Shown: positions 45,701-58,072 of the stretch, piece by piece
Layout: each line of letters opens with the position of its first letter
How positions within the stretch are numbered: the stretch's first letter is position 1
DNA from: Ceratopteris richardii
Taxonomy: Eukaryota; Streptophyta; Polypodiopsida; Polypodiales; Pteridaceae
DNA: 64,000 bases
Direction: 5' to 3'
Assembly: GCA_020310875.1 (NCBI GenBank)
Contig: CM035407.1
Span: forward strand, 197,799,392 to 197,863,391
The notes under the pieces: generated by a model
Seen by the model: the letters and a program-made list of their open reading frames with translations, nothing else
Databases searched by the model: none
Told to the model about the DNA's origin: nothing
Translations under genes and position numbers: made by a program

Positions 45701-47446
45701 ATGAAGTAAACACAGTAAAAATCCCAGTCGATAAGGTAGGAGATTTCAGTGAGGGAGATGAAGGAAACACTTGCCTTCCAATCACCTATAGGGGTTACAC
45801 CACTAAAGCCATCTTAGATTCTGGTGTTGGAGTAGGAATTGCTACTAAAGGAATCTGGGAGAAATGGGGAAAACCAACTTTAAGACCAACACGCATGAAT
45901 ATACAAATGGCAGATGGACACACTGAACGACCCTTGGGATTATTGGAACGAGTAGTTTTTACACTTACGGAGTTGAGTTCGAGCACACCTTAGCAATTTG
46001 TCAATTTGAAAGGCCTAGCAATTATGAAATGATACTTGGAAGACCTTTCATGAGACAATTAAAGGTGGTGCAAGATTGGGGAAAAGATGCAGTATACTTA
46101 CAGCATGAAGGAACCACCACAAGAATAAATCTCCACACATACACATATCAAGATGTTCCCCCCTTACAATGGAATCAGATTCATAAGGAGGAAGATAATC
46201 AGTCGATTCATAGTATAGGTTCAAGTGATCAATCATGGATGAACAAAGACACTCATCTATGGATATGCCAAACTGCGAAAAAGGAGGAAGATAGGAGAAA
46301 AGTATGGCAGCAAAAGCAAGGAATCGCTAGATCTGTACAAGATCCATCCTATATGCCTCAAATATTCTTAGATGAAGAATTTGAACCTCATGGTTGGATG
46401 GAGATTTTAGCTACTCTCGATGTGTGCATAAACGAAGAAGTGATAACCATGAATGAATGCATTGACGAGGAAGGATATGACGTGAGTCTATATGTGGTAG
46501 TCCTTCAGGAGCTGAAGAAGGAGAAGTCATAGAAAAGGAATGGAAGGAAGACTATGAGAGCATTGAAATGGAGCAAGAACACATGGAAACAAAAAATGAA
46601 ACTCAAGAAATAAGTGTCATAGCTAATGAAATAAATCAAGAACCAACACAGGAAGAGGAGCTTGGATTAGAAAAAGCAAAAATTGATGAAGAAAACAAGC
46701 CTCAAGACCAATTTGAAGTGCTCGCCCACTTCAAAAAATATGAAGTAGAAGAGAGGAGAATTGCTATTCAAATGCCAAAACGAGAAGCACAGCCGGGAAT
46801 AGCATATGACAACAAAGAGCAAACCAAGAAGATAGTAGTAACGTTAGAGGAAGGAGAGGAGCGATGTACTTTTATAGGACAAGATGTCTCAATGGAGGAA
46901 GAACGAGAGTTAATAAGACTCATAAGGGAATATCGGGATGTCTTTGCCTGGATCTATAAGGATTTGAAAGGAGTAGACCCTTCTATATGTGCTCATAGAA
47001 TCCCTATGACATCCGAAGCCAAACCTTCTAAACAAAGACCGTACACATACAATGATGTATACTCAGCAAAGATAAAGGAAGAGATAGATAAGTTGTTAGA
47101 TGCTGGATTCATATATGAGATCAAACACATGGAATGGGTATCACCTTTGGTGGTTGTACCGAAAAAGAATGGGAAGTTAAGGGTATGCATTAATCTGAAA
47201 AAAGTGAATGCCGCCACCATAAGAGGCAGTTACCTGTTGCCCATCACGGATCATCTTCTGGAGAGAGTGGCAGGGAAGGAAGTGTATAGTTTTTTGGACG
47301 GCTTTTGAGGATATAATCAGGTAGCCATTTCTCCTGAAGACCAACATAAAACAGCCTTTGCAACTGAATGGGGAGTATACGCCTTTAGGGTTATGCCTTT
47401 CAGCCTAACCAATGCCCCAGCCACCTTCCAAAGATTGATGTGTCAT
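45701..47446 (+). pseudogene. pol: Element III PR1 and 5' part of RT (broken)
   Basis: PR1 has AILDSGVGVGIAT (about 45808-45846) and MILGRPFMRQL (about 46028-46060). A frameshift lies between them near 45960 and another near 46515. RT begins at about 46990 (PSKQRPYTYND, WVSPLVVVPKKNGKLRVC, YSFLDGF) with a TGA at 47306-47308 and [19 protein letters not shown]. It is cut before the YVDD box by element IV. Confidence 0.9.
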
Positions 47447-48149
47447 TGTAGCTCAGTGATGAGTAGTACCTCCTTTAATGTCAATCTGGGAAGACGTGAG
47501 GATGGTATGATGACCTCGAGCAAGTGAAGGCACAAGTGCGTGAGTGGAAGCACACTAACATGCACACACACGCGCACACAAGGCAAGACAAAGAGTGAGA
47601 AGCAATGGAGTTCTTTTAGATTACTTCCAAAATGCTCATACAAGTTCAATTCAATTACAAGCTACCTCAAAAATGAGCTGTCTAGCTCTATTTATAGTTT
47701 TTGACTAGGTTTTGGCCGTGTCCAGACCTAGTGTCCAGCCTAGTTAAAAATTAGGTTCTAGGCCCCATTTGAAGGCTCAAATGGAGTCTAAAAATTATGA
47801 AAACTGGTAGGTAGCTACTTCTAGTGCTCCTCAAGCTCAAGGAATCCTTGGCTTGCACAAAATGGAGCTACAAAAATATGAAATGGTATTTACAATGGCT
47901 TTTAGTGATGAAAATCACTATTTTTATAGGGATTTCCTCTAACAATTTGACATACACATCTTCGAGCTTCCTACTTGCTCCTTCTCCTTATGTGTCCACC
48001 TCTTTGATATGCTTTAGCTTCCTAAAAAAATAATGGCCTACTTTCCCGATCTTCTTTGACTACTCTGTCTGCTTGTACCTTCTCTTCGCTCCGACTCCCT
48101 TCGTTGACTTCCTTGTCTTGTGAGTCCTTCAGTTCCTTGACTGCCAACA
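47447..48149 (-). repeat. Element IV 3' LTR
   Basis: 703 bp. In element sense TGTTGGCAGTCAAGG to CACTGAGCTACA. Its TATA-like TATAAATAGAGC has the TATAAA at 47691-47696. The same subfamily as the element I LTR. Confidence 0.93.
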
Positions 48150-51100
48150 CCCCCCCCTCTCTCGCATCTGTCGTCCCTGACAGACCCTTGTTGGGTGGGT
48201 CGTTGGATGTAGTACTCCACAACGTCTTTTGCTAAGTGATGTTCCGCAATTCTCAATCCTTTGGCCAAGTCAGTGAGTAGGGCATCCCAATCTACAGGCC
48301 CGGGAACCTCTGGCTGTGGGATACTTAGCTTTTGTGAATGGAGAGCTTGTTCCACGGCAAATAACTGTAATAGATGAGATGGTCTGGGAATGAATATCTC
48401 TTAATGATATTCCCAGAACCCCGTGATAAACATTTCTTCAAAGGTCTGTTTGAAGCAAGCAGGTAGATACTTTATACGGGCATGCCAGACATAGATGACG
48501 TTAATGGAGGGCGTGGTGCTCATGTCATAGACAAGGTCCTAATTCCCTTCATTAAATCCAATAGCTGAAAGATGAGGTTCTTTGATGTTCTTAAATGTCC
48601 TGAATGTAATCAGCATGAGCTCAAAAATTTTTAGGCACATCTGTGCCATGACACCTGGGACATTCTTGAACCGGACTGCCCAGTGTCGGATGGTTGAAAT
48701 CATGCAGTTGACTATGGGTTGGCCATTAGGAGGTGCTAGGTACACATAATTTAACCACTTTTCACATCCTTTAACCATCAAAACTGTTTTTGTGTACTCT
48801 AGCCAAGACCTTCTTCGAAAGACAGGGCAGTAGCAGGGATTATACTTGATATACAGAGGCATGTTATTCCACGTGCATACCATCTCAGGGTAGGTTTCAA
48901 GCAGGCGAATTCTCCAAGTAGGTTGATGTATATTCCCTTGCTTGGCACTTGCAGGGATATCATCTGGTGCAAACTGTGTCACCGAGGTTGGTTCTTTTGT
49001 TGTGCGTTGCTTGATTTCAGCATTGTAATCTGCCATTAATACACAGAATGGAACATATAGATCATCAGACATGCCAATCCACCTATGATGGGAGAGGTTT
49101 CTAAAGTAATCCGATTTTATGACGACTTCTTCCAATCCTGACATAGACGCTATCTGAACTGCAACTCGCTCATCATGGGTTGTAGCAACCTTCTCCAACC
49201 TTTGCATCCATTCAGGTGCTTCTATCTCAATCGTGTCCATGCCTTCTTCTGTTTGCTTACCTCCGGGTGTTGGCATGGGAACATATGGGTCTTCAAAGAT
49301 CTCCTCCACTTGAATTGGCACTAAGTCTTCAGGTTCTGGTTCCGCCAGGGGAGAGGGTTGACGCTCGTATTGGAGAACTCTATTTCGTAGTTCTTCTAAT
49401 TCTGCTCTGAGTTTTGCGACTTCTTCAAATGTGTCGGCTTCAGTTGTGAGTTTTCTTGGTGACTCCTGCTGGGTTGCCAGTTGCTTTAATAAGTCATCTC
49501 TTTCTCTTTCTAATGCTGCGTGGGCTTCCAGGAGGTCGGCATGGGTTTCCAAGATGATTTGCATATTTTCAGATGGGATAGCCTTGAATTTCTCTGGGTC
49601 GATTTCTTGTGGTGAACCCTCCATTGCTGCTTCCAAGTTTTCTTCGTTCTGTCTCTGTAGTCGCTTATTTTCCTCGAGTGCTGTAGACATGTGTTTCTGC
49701 AATAGGGCCAGGTTGCGTCGAAGCTTGAGATTCTCTGTTATCTAGGAGTGTAGCAGATCATCAAGTTGTTGCTTTTCTTCTGCGTCTGACTGGGGTGGAT
49801 TGGCGACTAATTGGTCATGTTGCACTTGCAATGAATCATACTACTGTTGTAAGATCCACTTCTCCTTCTCTAAATCAATGAATCGTGCTTGTAGCGCTTC
49901 ATGGCTTCGGAAGAGGCTCGTATGCTGGTTATCCAGATGCTAGTAGTGTTGTTGTAGTTGAGACATACACTAGTACATATTATTAAATACATTATTAATG
50001 GGAGTGGATGCAGGAAAGGTGTTGAATGCAGAAGGGAAGGGAAAGGGGAATGGGAGCGTGTATGCTGTGCTCGAAAAGGGTGAAGTTGGTGGTGGGGGAA
50101 TGGGAGATTGTGGACGTATGGGGGGAGGGAGAGGTGCGGAGGTGGGTGATATGTCCATGAAGTCAAAAGTGGATGCAATCGTGGGAGTGATTGTGAACAT
50201 GGGAATTGTGGGTGCAGTGATGGTGGTGAAGGTGTAAAGTGGTGTGTGTAGCTGTGAATATGAACCGCCAGTAAGTGTGATCAGGGGAACGGGGTTTTCC
50301 GTGGCTGCAGTTAGAATTACAGTGTCAGTGGTAGTGTATACAAGTGAGGTGGTGATAGGGTGTGTGGGTTGTGTGGATTGACTGACAGTCTGTGCTTTGG
50401 TATGGGCAGTGGACTCTGAGGCGGTAACAATAGTGGTTACACTGGTAATGGGAGGTGAAGTTGGTGGAGTTGGAGGTAGGGGTGGTAAAGGAGGTGATGG
50501 GGGTGCACTGGATGTATGGGCTTCCTCCGTTTCTTGAATGATATGAGCTGTGCCCGTGGTTGTGGATATGGTGCCCTGTGGTTCTGATACTAATATATTC
50601 ATTTGTTTTCCTGATCGAGGGGGGCATCTGCCATATCGTCGCTCCGATCTTCTCGAGTGTGCAAGAGTTGTATGCACCGTCTCAAGTACCCCCAACGCAT
50701 CAGAAATCATATCCAGGGTTGCTCGGTATTGCTCGTCCACACCTTCCTCTTCAAGGATTTGGTTCATGAGGGCTTTTCCTGCTGCCAGGGATAGTTTGTG
50801 CTGTTCTTGAACTCTATTGATGGTATCATACAGCTTTTTCAATTCCTTCGTATAAGCCGCAGCACCCTCAAGTTCCTGTAGAACTTCTTGTTCATATTCC
50901 TGCTCTTCTTCCTCTGTTTGTCCTCCTTGTTCCTCCTCCTGCCCTTCTTCTTCTTCATCCTCCACTTCAACTACTCCTGGTTGTCTAGGATGGGGTTGGT
51001 TTGTAGCAGTTTGTTGCCCACTAGCTTGCTCTGCCTCGACTTCCGTGTTAATAGCTCGATTATTCTGGCTACCTCCTCATCAGTTAGGTCTTCTAATGTG

Positions 51101-52242
51101 AAGCCATGAGGAAACTCTAGGTCGGTTGGTACAGGTGGAAACACCAGATTTGGTCCATCAGTGCTGTGTCTTGGTAATCTGATAGTGAAGGGTTGTACAT
51201 GCCTCGGAAATCGTGGAGTTGTCTCTGGTGTCAGTGTCGCACCGCGGGCTTGTGCGTAGGGCATCTGAACTGCACCTCTCATTTTCTTTGATGGAGGCCC
51301 TGCGGTTGATAGTCTACGTTGAAATTCCTGTACCTTGGTCCAAATTAATGCCCTTTGAATTGGCACATCAAAAGCCAAACATCTATACACAATCCCGGTG
51401 AGGGCACAGCATCCATACAGTACCGACTTTTGCTTTTTATACCACCGTTGATGTGCCAAGTGGATTTGGTCGATAATCCAATGCGGCATGTTGATTGTCA
51501 AATTGAAGGCATCTGCTAAATATAGACTGAACCATATCTTCTTGGGTGGCATGGTGAACCGCTCTTGAGCTGGGAACGCGAAATGTTGCATGACCATTCG
51601 TAAGTGAATGGCCATTGTGGGTGTCATTGCCACCATGTCTTTGAGCTTAGTCAGGTTCCTGTTCTTCATGTTATCCAGGACCATCGTCTCTTTTTCGGTG
51701 GGGATATGCATGCCTTTCAATGCAAGAGCTTCCCTCACCAAGTTGTTCGTCAATTTGAAACGCTTTAATTCATTACCTCTGGTAAGTGATGGTAGAACGA
51801 AGGTACTATATCCCTTTTTCTCTTTACTAGGGGTCAGAGTGCTAATTAAGTAGGAACACCGTAGAAAATCTGGCTTGGGTAACTGAGCCTTGAAATAGTC
51901 GTAGAGTCTAGCCTTCTTCCAGATGGGTTTCATACCTTCGTCATTTTGAAGCCTCTCAAATTCCCTGGTAAAAAAATGATATCTGCCCCATCGCCCATTG
52001 AACTCTATCTCGGCCTCCCACATGTAAGTGCCTTCACCTAGAGATCCGGCCACATCACTGAACCAATGTGAGTTTTTGCTGACCGGCATTGTGTGCCCCT
52101 GTGGAGGATTCTGAATCGGTATGGCGTGTAATGCCCTCAATGCCACTGGGCGTTCCTTCAATTCCTCTTCAATGGGAAGACTTTCAATGTCCACGATTTG
52201 GGGGTTGGTGCCTGCCTGGGAGCTAGTTCCTGCCTCGGCCAT
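48038..52242 (-). pseudogene. Element IV ORF3 (broken)
   Basis: ATG at 52242 (MAEAGTSSQAGTNP). The N-terminal domain is open through about 51060 (NSHWFSDVAGSLGEG, HFAFPAQERFTMPPKK, HWIIDQIHLAHQRWYKKQK), where a frameshift leads into the acidic region. A Pro/Thr-rich linker (about 50100-50540), a coiled coil (about 49400-49960) and the C-terminal domain (YVPFCVLMADYNAEIK, KYNPCYCPVFRRRSW) follow, with several stops near 49970, 49740 and 48538. The tail is QGSVRDDRCERGGG. It is the closest relative of element I ORF3. Confidence 0.8.
48150..48164 (-). promoter_or_regulatory. Element IV polypurine tract
   Basis: In element sense CGAGAGAGGGGGGGG abutting the 3' LTR and lying in the ORF3 tail (ERGGG). 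Confidence 0.88.
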
Positions 52243-52473
52243 GGTGAAGAGACTGGTCACCGGTTCTGTGAGAATAGACAAATGAATGTTAACATTGCAA
52301 AAGGACACCAAGCATTCATGCGTCCCCATTACAACATTAACATGATTTTAGTGAGAGGTTAGTAGGTCAATAAGTGCTTGGGGATCGTGTGTGTAGTTAG
52401 TGAATGAATATTCCTAAGAGCTAAATGGAAGGATGCGGTGTATGAGTGATGTAGTGAGTAAGTGGATATGAAT
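52243..52473 (-). other. Element IV spacer before ORF3
   Basis: Non-coding. In element sense it carries CATTTGTCTATTCTCACAG ending at 52266, a 3' splice-site-like run 24 bases upstream of the ORF3 ATG, as in element I. Confidence 0.5.
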
Positions 52474-52971
52474 TTACGAATGAGGGTTGGGGGGTTTAGT
52501 ACACATTTTGGGCTTCCAAACAAACTGATTTGCTGTTGGTCTTGATTTTGTGGAGACTCTGGAGGGCTTTTCAGGAGTGTCTACTTGGAAATGAGGCTTT
52601 TTAAGGACCCATTTACAAGTGATTCTGCTTGTGCTCATGGACCAATGTGTGTCCGTGCGTGTTATATAAGAAAGGGTATCAGATGTTCGAGTGAGTGAAC
52701 CATGTTGTACAGGGTGTGGCCTCGGTGTAACTATTTGAGCCCGCAAGCAAGCCTTAGGCACTCAAATTTGTCATGATTGTGGGATGGCCTTCATCGACTT
52801 CTTGGGTACCCAAATAGACTTTACTTTCGCAGAAGAATTTTTGAAAGACTTCTTATTAGTGTCATGTTGTTGATTATCAATAAAAAGTTTTGCCCGTGTG
52901 GTTGGCTTGATCGCAACAGGGAGTTCGCCTTTCCGCACCCACACTTGTTTCAATGGCTGAGACATTCTGCT
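52474..52971 (-). pseudogene. Element IV W-V-P-K linker
   Basis: Tail of the polyprotein after PR2. Motif copies: QVWVRKGEL (about 52940), KSIWVPKKSM (about 52810), QIxVPKACL with a damaged Trp (about 52760), CKWVLKKPHF (about 52610) and FVWKPKMC (about 52500). Frameshifts and stops are present. Confidence 0.72.
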
Positions 52972-54960
52972 TCACACGTTCTTTTGACCTCCAGCATAGG
53001 TATTACTCTGCTCCTTTTGTATTTGATATGTCTTTGGTTGCTGCATCCCTCTGGTCTCTGGAAAAGAAGGGAGTTTCGTTGTGCCCCTGACTTCTTGATT
53101 GAAATCATCATTCCTCTGCATCACACAGTTTTGGACAAGAACAACATGGTCATCTTCATGTGTACCCCTGGAAGGACCAGGAGTGTGTGCCTTGTATAAT
53201 TCCTTGAGTGCTTCATTTTCTAACTCAATTGTAACACGATTCTGATTCACCCAGACCTGAAGGAGTCCACTTCTTAGGTTTAGGTTGATTGCATGATCAT
53301 AGATCCTGTCTTGACCCAAGACAAGAGGCTCCGTGAGGTCCTCATCTTGACACACTAGCACATTAACTGTCATTACTTCGTCTTGAATGTAGAGGGGAAG
53401 TTCCACCTCGCCCATGCAAGGGGTTTCCACACCTCCCAATCCTATGAGATATGCTTCTATAGGATTGACAATTAATTTCAACTTTTGACAGTAAGAAAAT
53501 TTAACAGCACTAGTGGCTGCACCTGAGTCAATCAAGGCTCTTACAGTCCTTGCACCCTTTCCTTGTCCTATCTCTAAGGTTACAAAAGGTCGTCTATCAA
53601 TTATTCTATGAGAACTTATTCCTGAGACTTCACACATTGCCATATGATAACCTGGGTCTGCATAGTCATCTACCCTGGCTTGATCTCTACCCAGTCTTCG
53701 CAACCTCATCCTTCGGATGCGTTCCAATGCTTCCGCCTGTGCCTCTTCTCGAACTCGTTTTTCTTCTTCCTTGCGTTTTTTGGCAGTGTTGAGTCGATTT
53801 AGCATCTCCTCTGTCAGGGGTTCTTGATATAACTTGACTCTGCATCCGCTTATATAGCTAGGGAGAACATCACCTTCCAGTGTAGCGAGTTGAACTGCTC
53901 CACTGGTTGAGATCCTATTTATGATCATAGGTCCATAACCTCTCTTTTCGAGCTTTCTTGCATGTTGTTTTAGGGTATACACCAACACTAAGTCTCCGGC
54001 CTTCAAGCCTTTATCCTTAACATGGGCATCAAAGTATGCCTTCTATCGTTTCTTAGCTGCATATATCCCCGCAGCCGCCCTCAGCCTTGTTTCTCCTAAC
54101 CGTTCAAGGTCAAAGAGTCTAGAGGAGAGTTCATGACCCATCCATTCATGCTCTTGTGCTACTTTTAATGTAGGTATCAAGAAGTCCAATGGTAGCACTA
54201 CATTTTGGCCAAATACCATCTGAAAGGGGGTGGCTTGGAGTACCGTTTTATAGGCAACTCGGTATGCCCAAACAGCATGGTGTAGCTGTTTGTCCCAATC
54301 AGAGCGTTTATTATTCACTAGTTTGGTCAACACATTGCACAGGATCTTGTTTGTGCTTTCAGCTTGTCCATTAGCTTGTGGGTGATAGGGGGCAGACTTC
54401 TTGTGTACAACCAAGAACTCTTGGAGCAGATTTTCAATAACTTCATTCAAGAAGTGAGTGCCTCTATCACTTACCAGCTCTATAGGTAGCCCGTATCTTG
54501 TGAACACATTCTCAAATAGGAACTTAGCAGTTGTCTGAGCATCGTTCTTTGTCGTAGCTTTTACCTCTACCCACTTTGTTAGATAGTCTGTGGCAACAAT
54601 GATGTATTCAGCATGTGAACCCTGAGCTGGGGGATTAATAGGACCCACGAAGTCTATTCCCTACTTAGAAAATGCTCGTCCACCCATCATAGGTTTCAGT
54701 GGCATCTCATCTTTGCGTATAGGATATTGAGTTCGCTGACAAACATCACATCTCTTCACATAGGTATGTGCATCCATGTGAAGGGTAGGCCACCACAAGC
54801 CTGCAAACAGGATTGCTTTAATCACCCTATCTGGTCCAAAATGTCCTCCTGCTACTGCTTGATGAGCAGCTTCCAAAACTTTAAGATATTCACTCTCATG
54901 GACACATAGTCTGAGGTAACCATCTTTACCACGCTTTTCGTTGTTTTGAGTAGTGTTGCT
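52972..54960 (-). pseudogene. pol: Element IV integrase and PR2
   Basis: One frame for most of its length. The first H2C2 module is truncated by a deletion at about 54940: GALEQHYSKQR runs directly into KRGKDGYLRL. The second module is present (AHQAVAGGHFGP to CDVCQRT, about 54715-54870). Core: WGIDF with its Trp codon changed to TAG (54658-54660), VSDRGTHF, NGQAESTNK. A TAG at 54043-54045 replaces CAG of the sister copies. The GPY/F-like module is followed without a break by a charged helix and PR2 (RALIDSGAATSAVK at about 53510-53555; LIGLGGVETPCMG; PLVLGQDRIYDH, where the usual W is R). This copy shows best that PR2 is fused to the integrase C-terminus. Confidence 0.88.
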
Positions 54961-55082
54961 CTAATGCACCTACATGTGCCAATTGCAACCATTTAGCATA
55001 CTCATCCTCTTTCCACACAACAAGCTAGGATCCCTTGATTTGTTTGTTTGTACATGCTTCCTCACACCATGATGTGGTACTT

Positions 55083-58072
55083 CTAGGCTTTTACTACCTC
55101 TCTACCTTGAGTGTTTATGACTAGGTGGTTAGGCCCGTATGTCAATACTGGCACTAATGGCTTAGCCCACTGAGGTATAACTTCCAAATTAAACAAGTAA
55201 GCATCAGGAAGGTCATCTGATACTCCTTGTGTGGCTTCTCCAGATGTGAGCCTAGAGAGGTGGTTTGCTCTCAAGTGAGTCTTCCCTTTCCTCACCACAA
55301 CTTCAAAGTCGTATTCCATTAGTAAGAGAAACCATCTTACTAATCTACCTGTATTGCAAGGTTTGTTTACCAAGTACAACAGTGCTTGATGATCAGTAAA
55401 AAATTTAAACTTATTTGCAAGCAAATAGTGTCTAACTTCTTAACCGCATATACCATGCCTAATCCTTCTCGTTCGGTGGTGGTATAGTTCCGTTCAGCTG
55501 CATTTAACTGTCTACTAGCATAGGCAATTGGAAGATCCATATTACCTTCGCCCGTAGGTTGTGCGAGTACACACCCAATAGCATAATTGGACGCATCTAC
55601 ATGAACATGAAAAGGCTTATTCCAATCTGGTGTGGTCAAGATTGGTGTTGAACATAATCACCGTTTAAGCTCATTGAAGGAATTCTCACATTCATCAGTC
55701 CACTCAAAGTTGGTCAAAAGTCCGTACAGAGGCTTTGTTGTGATGGCATACATGTGTATAAACCGTCGGTAATAACCACAATGCCCCATGAAAGCTTGTA
55801 CTTCCTTGACATTCTTTGGCCTAGGTAGCTCTGCGATGGCTCTTACCTTCTCTTCATCAGTGGATATGCCGTTCTTTGACACTATGTGTCCTAGAATCTT
55901 GCCTTGCCTGACCATGAAAACACACTTTTCTGGGTTCAAGCAGACTTGATATTCTCTACATTTGTCAAAGATTTGCCTGAGCTCAGGTATGTGTGTTTGT
56001 CTAATGTTGGAATGAGCGCAGAGATCATCAACATAGACCTCCAAACTCTTCCTCAAGAACTCTTTAAACACGTGACACATCAATCTTTGGAAGGTTGCAG
56101 GAGCATTGGTAAGCCCAAATGGCATTACTCGAAAGGCAAATATTCCCCATTCTGTGGCAAAAGCTGTCTTATGCTGGTCTTCCGGAGCAATGGCTACCTG
56201 ATTGTAGCCCGAAAATCCATCAAGGAAGCTGTAGACTTCCTTGCCTGCTACCCTTTCTAATAGATGCTCGGTAATTGGAAGTGGATAGTTATCTCGAATT
56301 GTGGCTGTATTAACCTTCTTCAAGTTAATGCACACACGTAGCTTTCCGTTCTTCTTGGGCACAACTACAATGGGGGATACCCACTCAGTGTGCTCAATTT
56401 CATAGATGAATCCAGCTTCTACCAGTCTATCTATCTCCTCTTTGATCTTGGCAGCATAATTATCATTGTATGTGTATGGCTTTTGCTTAGAAGGTTTAGC
56501 ATCTGAGGTCATGGGGATTGTGTGTGAGCATATGTCCGGGTCTACACCTTTCAAATCCTTATAACTCCAAGCGAATACATCTCTATATTCTCTTAGCAAG
56601 GCTATTAATGCATGCTCTTCTTCCTCTGTTAGGTCATGGCCTATGTATGTGCATCTCTCCTCTCCTTCTTCTAGGGCTACCATTATTTTCTTGGTGGTTT
56701 CTTTGTTATCATAGGCCTCTCCTAATTGTGCCTCTCGTTTAGGCATTCTTATCATGACTGTCCTATCGTCTATCTCATACTTTTTAAAGTTTTCAGGGAC
56801 CTCAAACAAAGATTCTTCTTCCTTCGGGGGGACTTCTTTCTTCTTTAGTTTCTTGCTATCATTATTAGCAATCACTTGTGTGGTTAATCGTACATCGTTA
56901 GTTATCTCTTCGTGTCTCTGAGGCTGGAATTCTACTTCATAGAAGTATTCTTCATCTGATGCAAAAGGTGGGTCCATAATGATTGACTCTAGATCGGAGT
57001 CACTTGCATCCTCAAATGCATCAGGGCTAGGTTCGCACTCTTCTAAAACTGCATCTCCCATGATTGGCTTTATGGATAAAACTGAAATGTCATAGCCATC
57101 CTCATCACAGTGGGGTGTCCATTGTTCTTCATTGATGGTTACATCCATTGTTGCTAAAATTTCTGCCCAGCCGTGAGGTTCAAATTCCTCGTCCAGAAAT
57201 ACTACAGGTGCATAGGCTGGGTCTTGAATTGGTCTATGTGTTTCCTTCGCACCTACCTCTCTAGCTTTTTCTCTCTTCTCTTCTTCTACTGCTACTTTGC
57301 ACATCCATAAGTGGGTGTCTTCATGCATCCATGAGGATCCTGATCCTATGGAATGCACAGACTCCGTATCATCTTTGGCTCTATGGATGGGGTTCCATTG
57401 GATAGGAGGGACATCTCTATGAGAGTAATCTTTGAGATTCACTTTGGTCGTAACACCCAAGTGTTGCAAGTACAAGGAATTGGTTCCCCAATCGTGTACT
57501 ACTTGCAACTGTCGCATAAATGGTCTTCCCAAAATCATCTCATAGGCATGATTTTTGCTAAAGTCACATATAGCAAATGTGTGCTCAAACTCTACACCAC
57601 AAGTAGTGAGAGTTATTCCTTCAAGTAGTCCTAAAGGCCTCTCTATGTGACCATCCGCCATCTGCAATTTCATCCTCGTAGGCCTGAGTGCTGGCTTGCC
57701 CCAACGTTTCCATAGGGAAGTGGTAGCAATTGCAACTCCTGCACCAGAGTCGAGAATTGCCTTGGTTGTGTACCCCTGATGGGTAATGGGAAGATAGGTG
57801 TTTCCTTCTTCACCTTCGCTCATGTCTCCTATCTTGTCCAAAGGTATCTCTGGCACTGTGCGATGAGATCCTACCTGGGAACGAGGTTTTGCTATCTCTG
57901 GTACTTGTTTGGTTACATGTTTCCATAGTTCTGGCCTTACTTTGAGTAGCTCTTCTAAAGTGAGGTTACACTGCACTTTAGTGTTTTTCACTACCTCTGT
58001 GTTCCTAGGTATGACCGAGTCTTCGTTTCTTACCATGACTGTGGGTGCTCTCATACAAGTGGACTTAGCTTC
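55083..58072 (-). pseudogene. pol: Element IV PR1, RT and RNase H
   Basis: Open from 58054 to 55658 (798 codons). PR1 has AILDSGAG (57740-57757) and MILGRPFM. RT has PKKNGKLRVC, FLDGFSGYNQ and YVDD at 56024-56035. RNase H continues after a TGA near 55658 (VDASNYAIGCVLAQP) and a frameshift near 55435 (VKKLDTI for VKKFRHY). The interval 54961-55082 holds remnants of the RH-INT linker only. Confidence 0.92.

Larger units (their letters stand above)
40744..47446 (+). mobile_element. Element III: Ty3/gypsy internal region, cut by element IV
   Basis: PBS, leader, gag, PR1 and part of RT in + orientation. Gag and PR1 are clearly homologous to elements I and II but more diverged. Coding stops at 47446 within ATFQRLMCH of RT, where the element IV LTR begins. 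The rest lies beyond the window. Confidence 0.92.
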
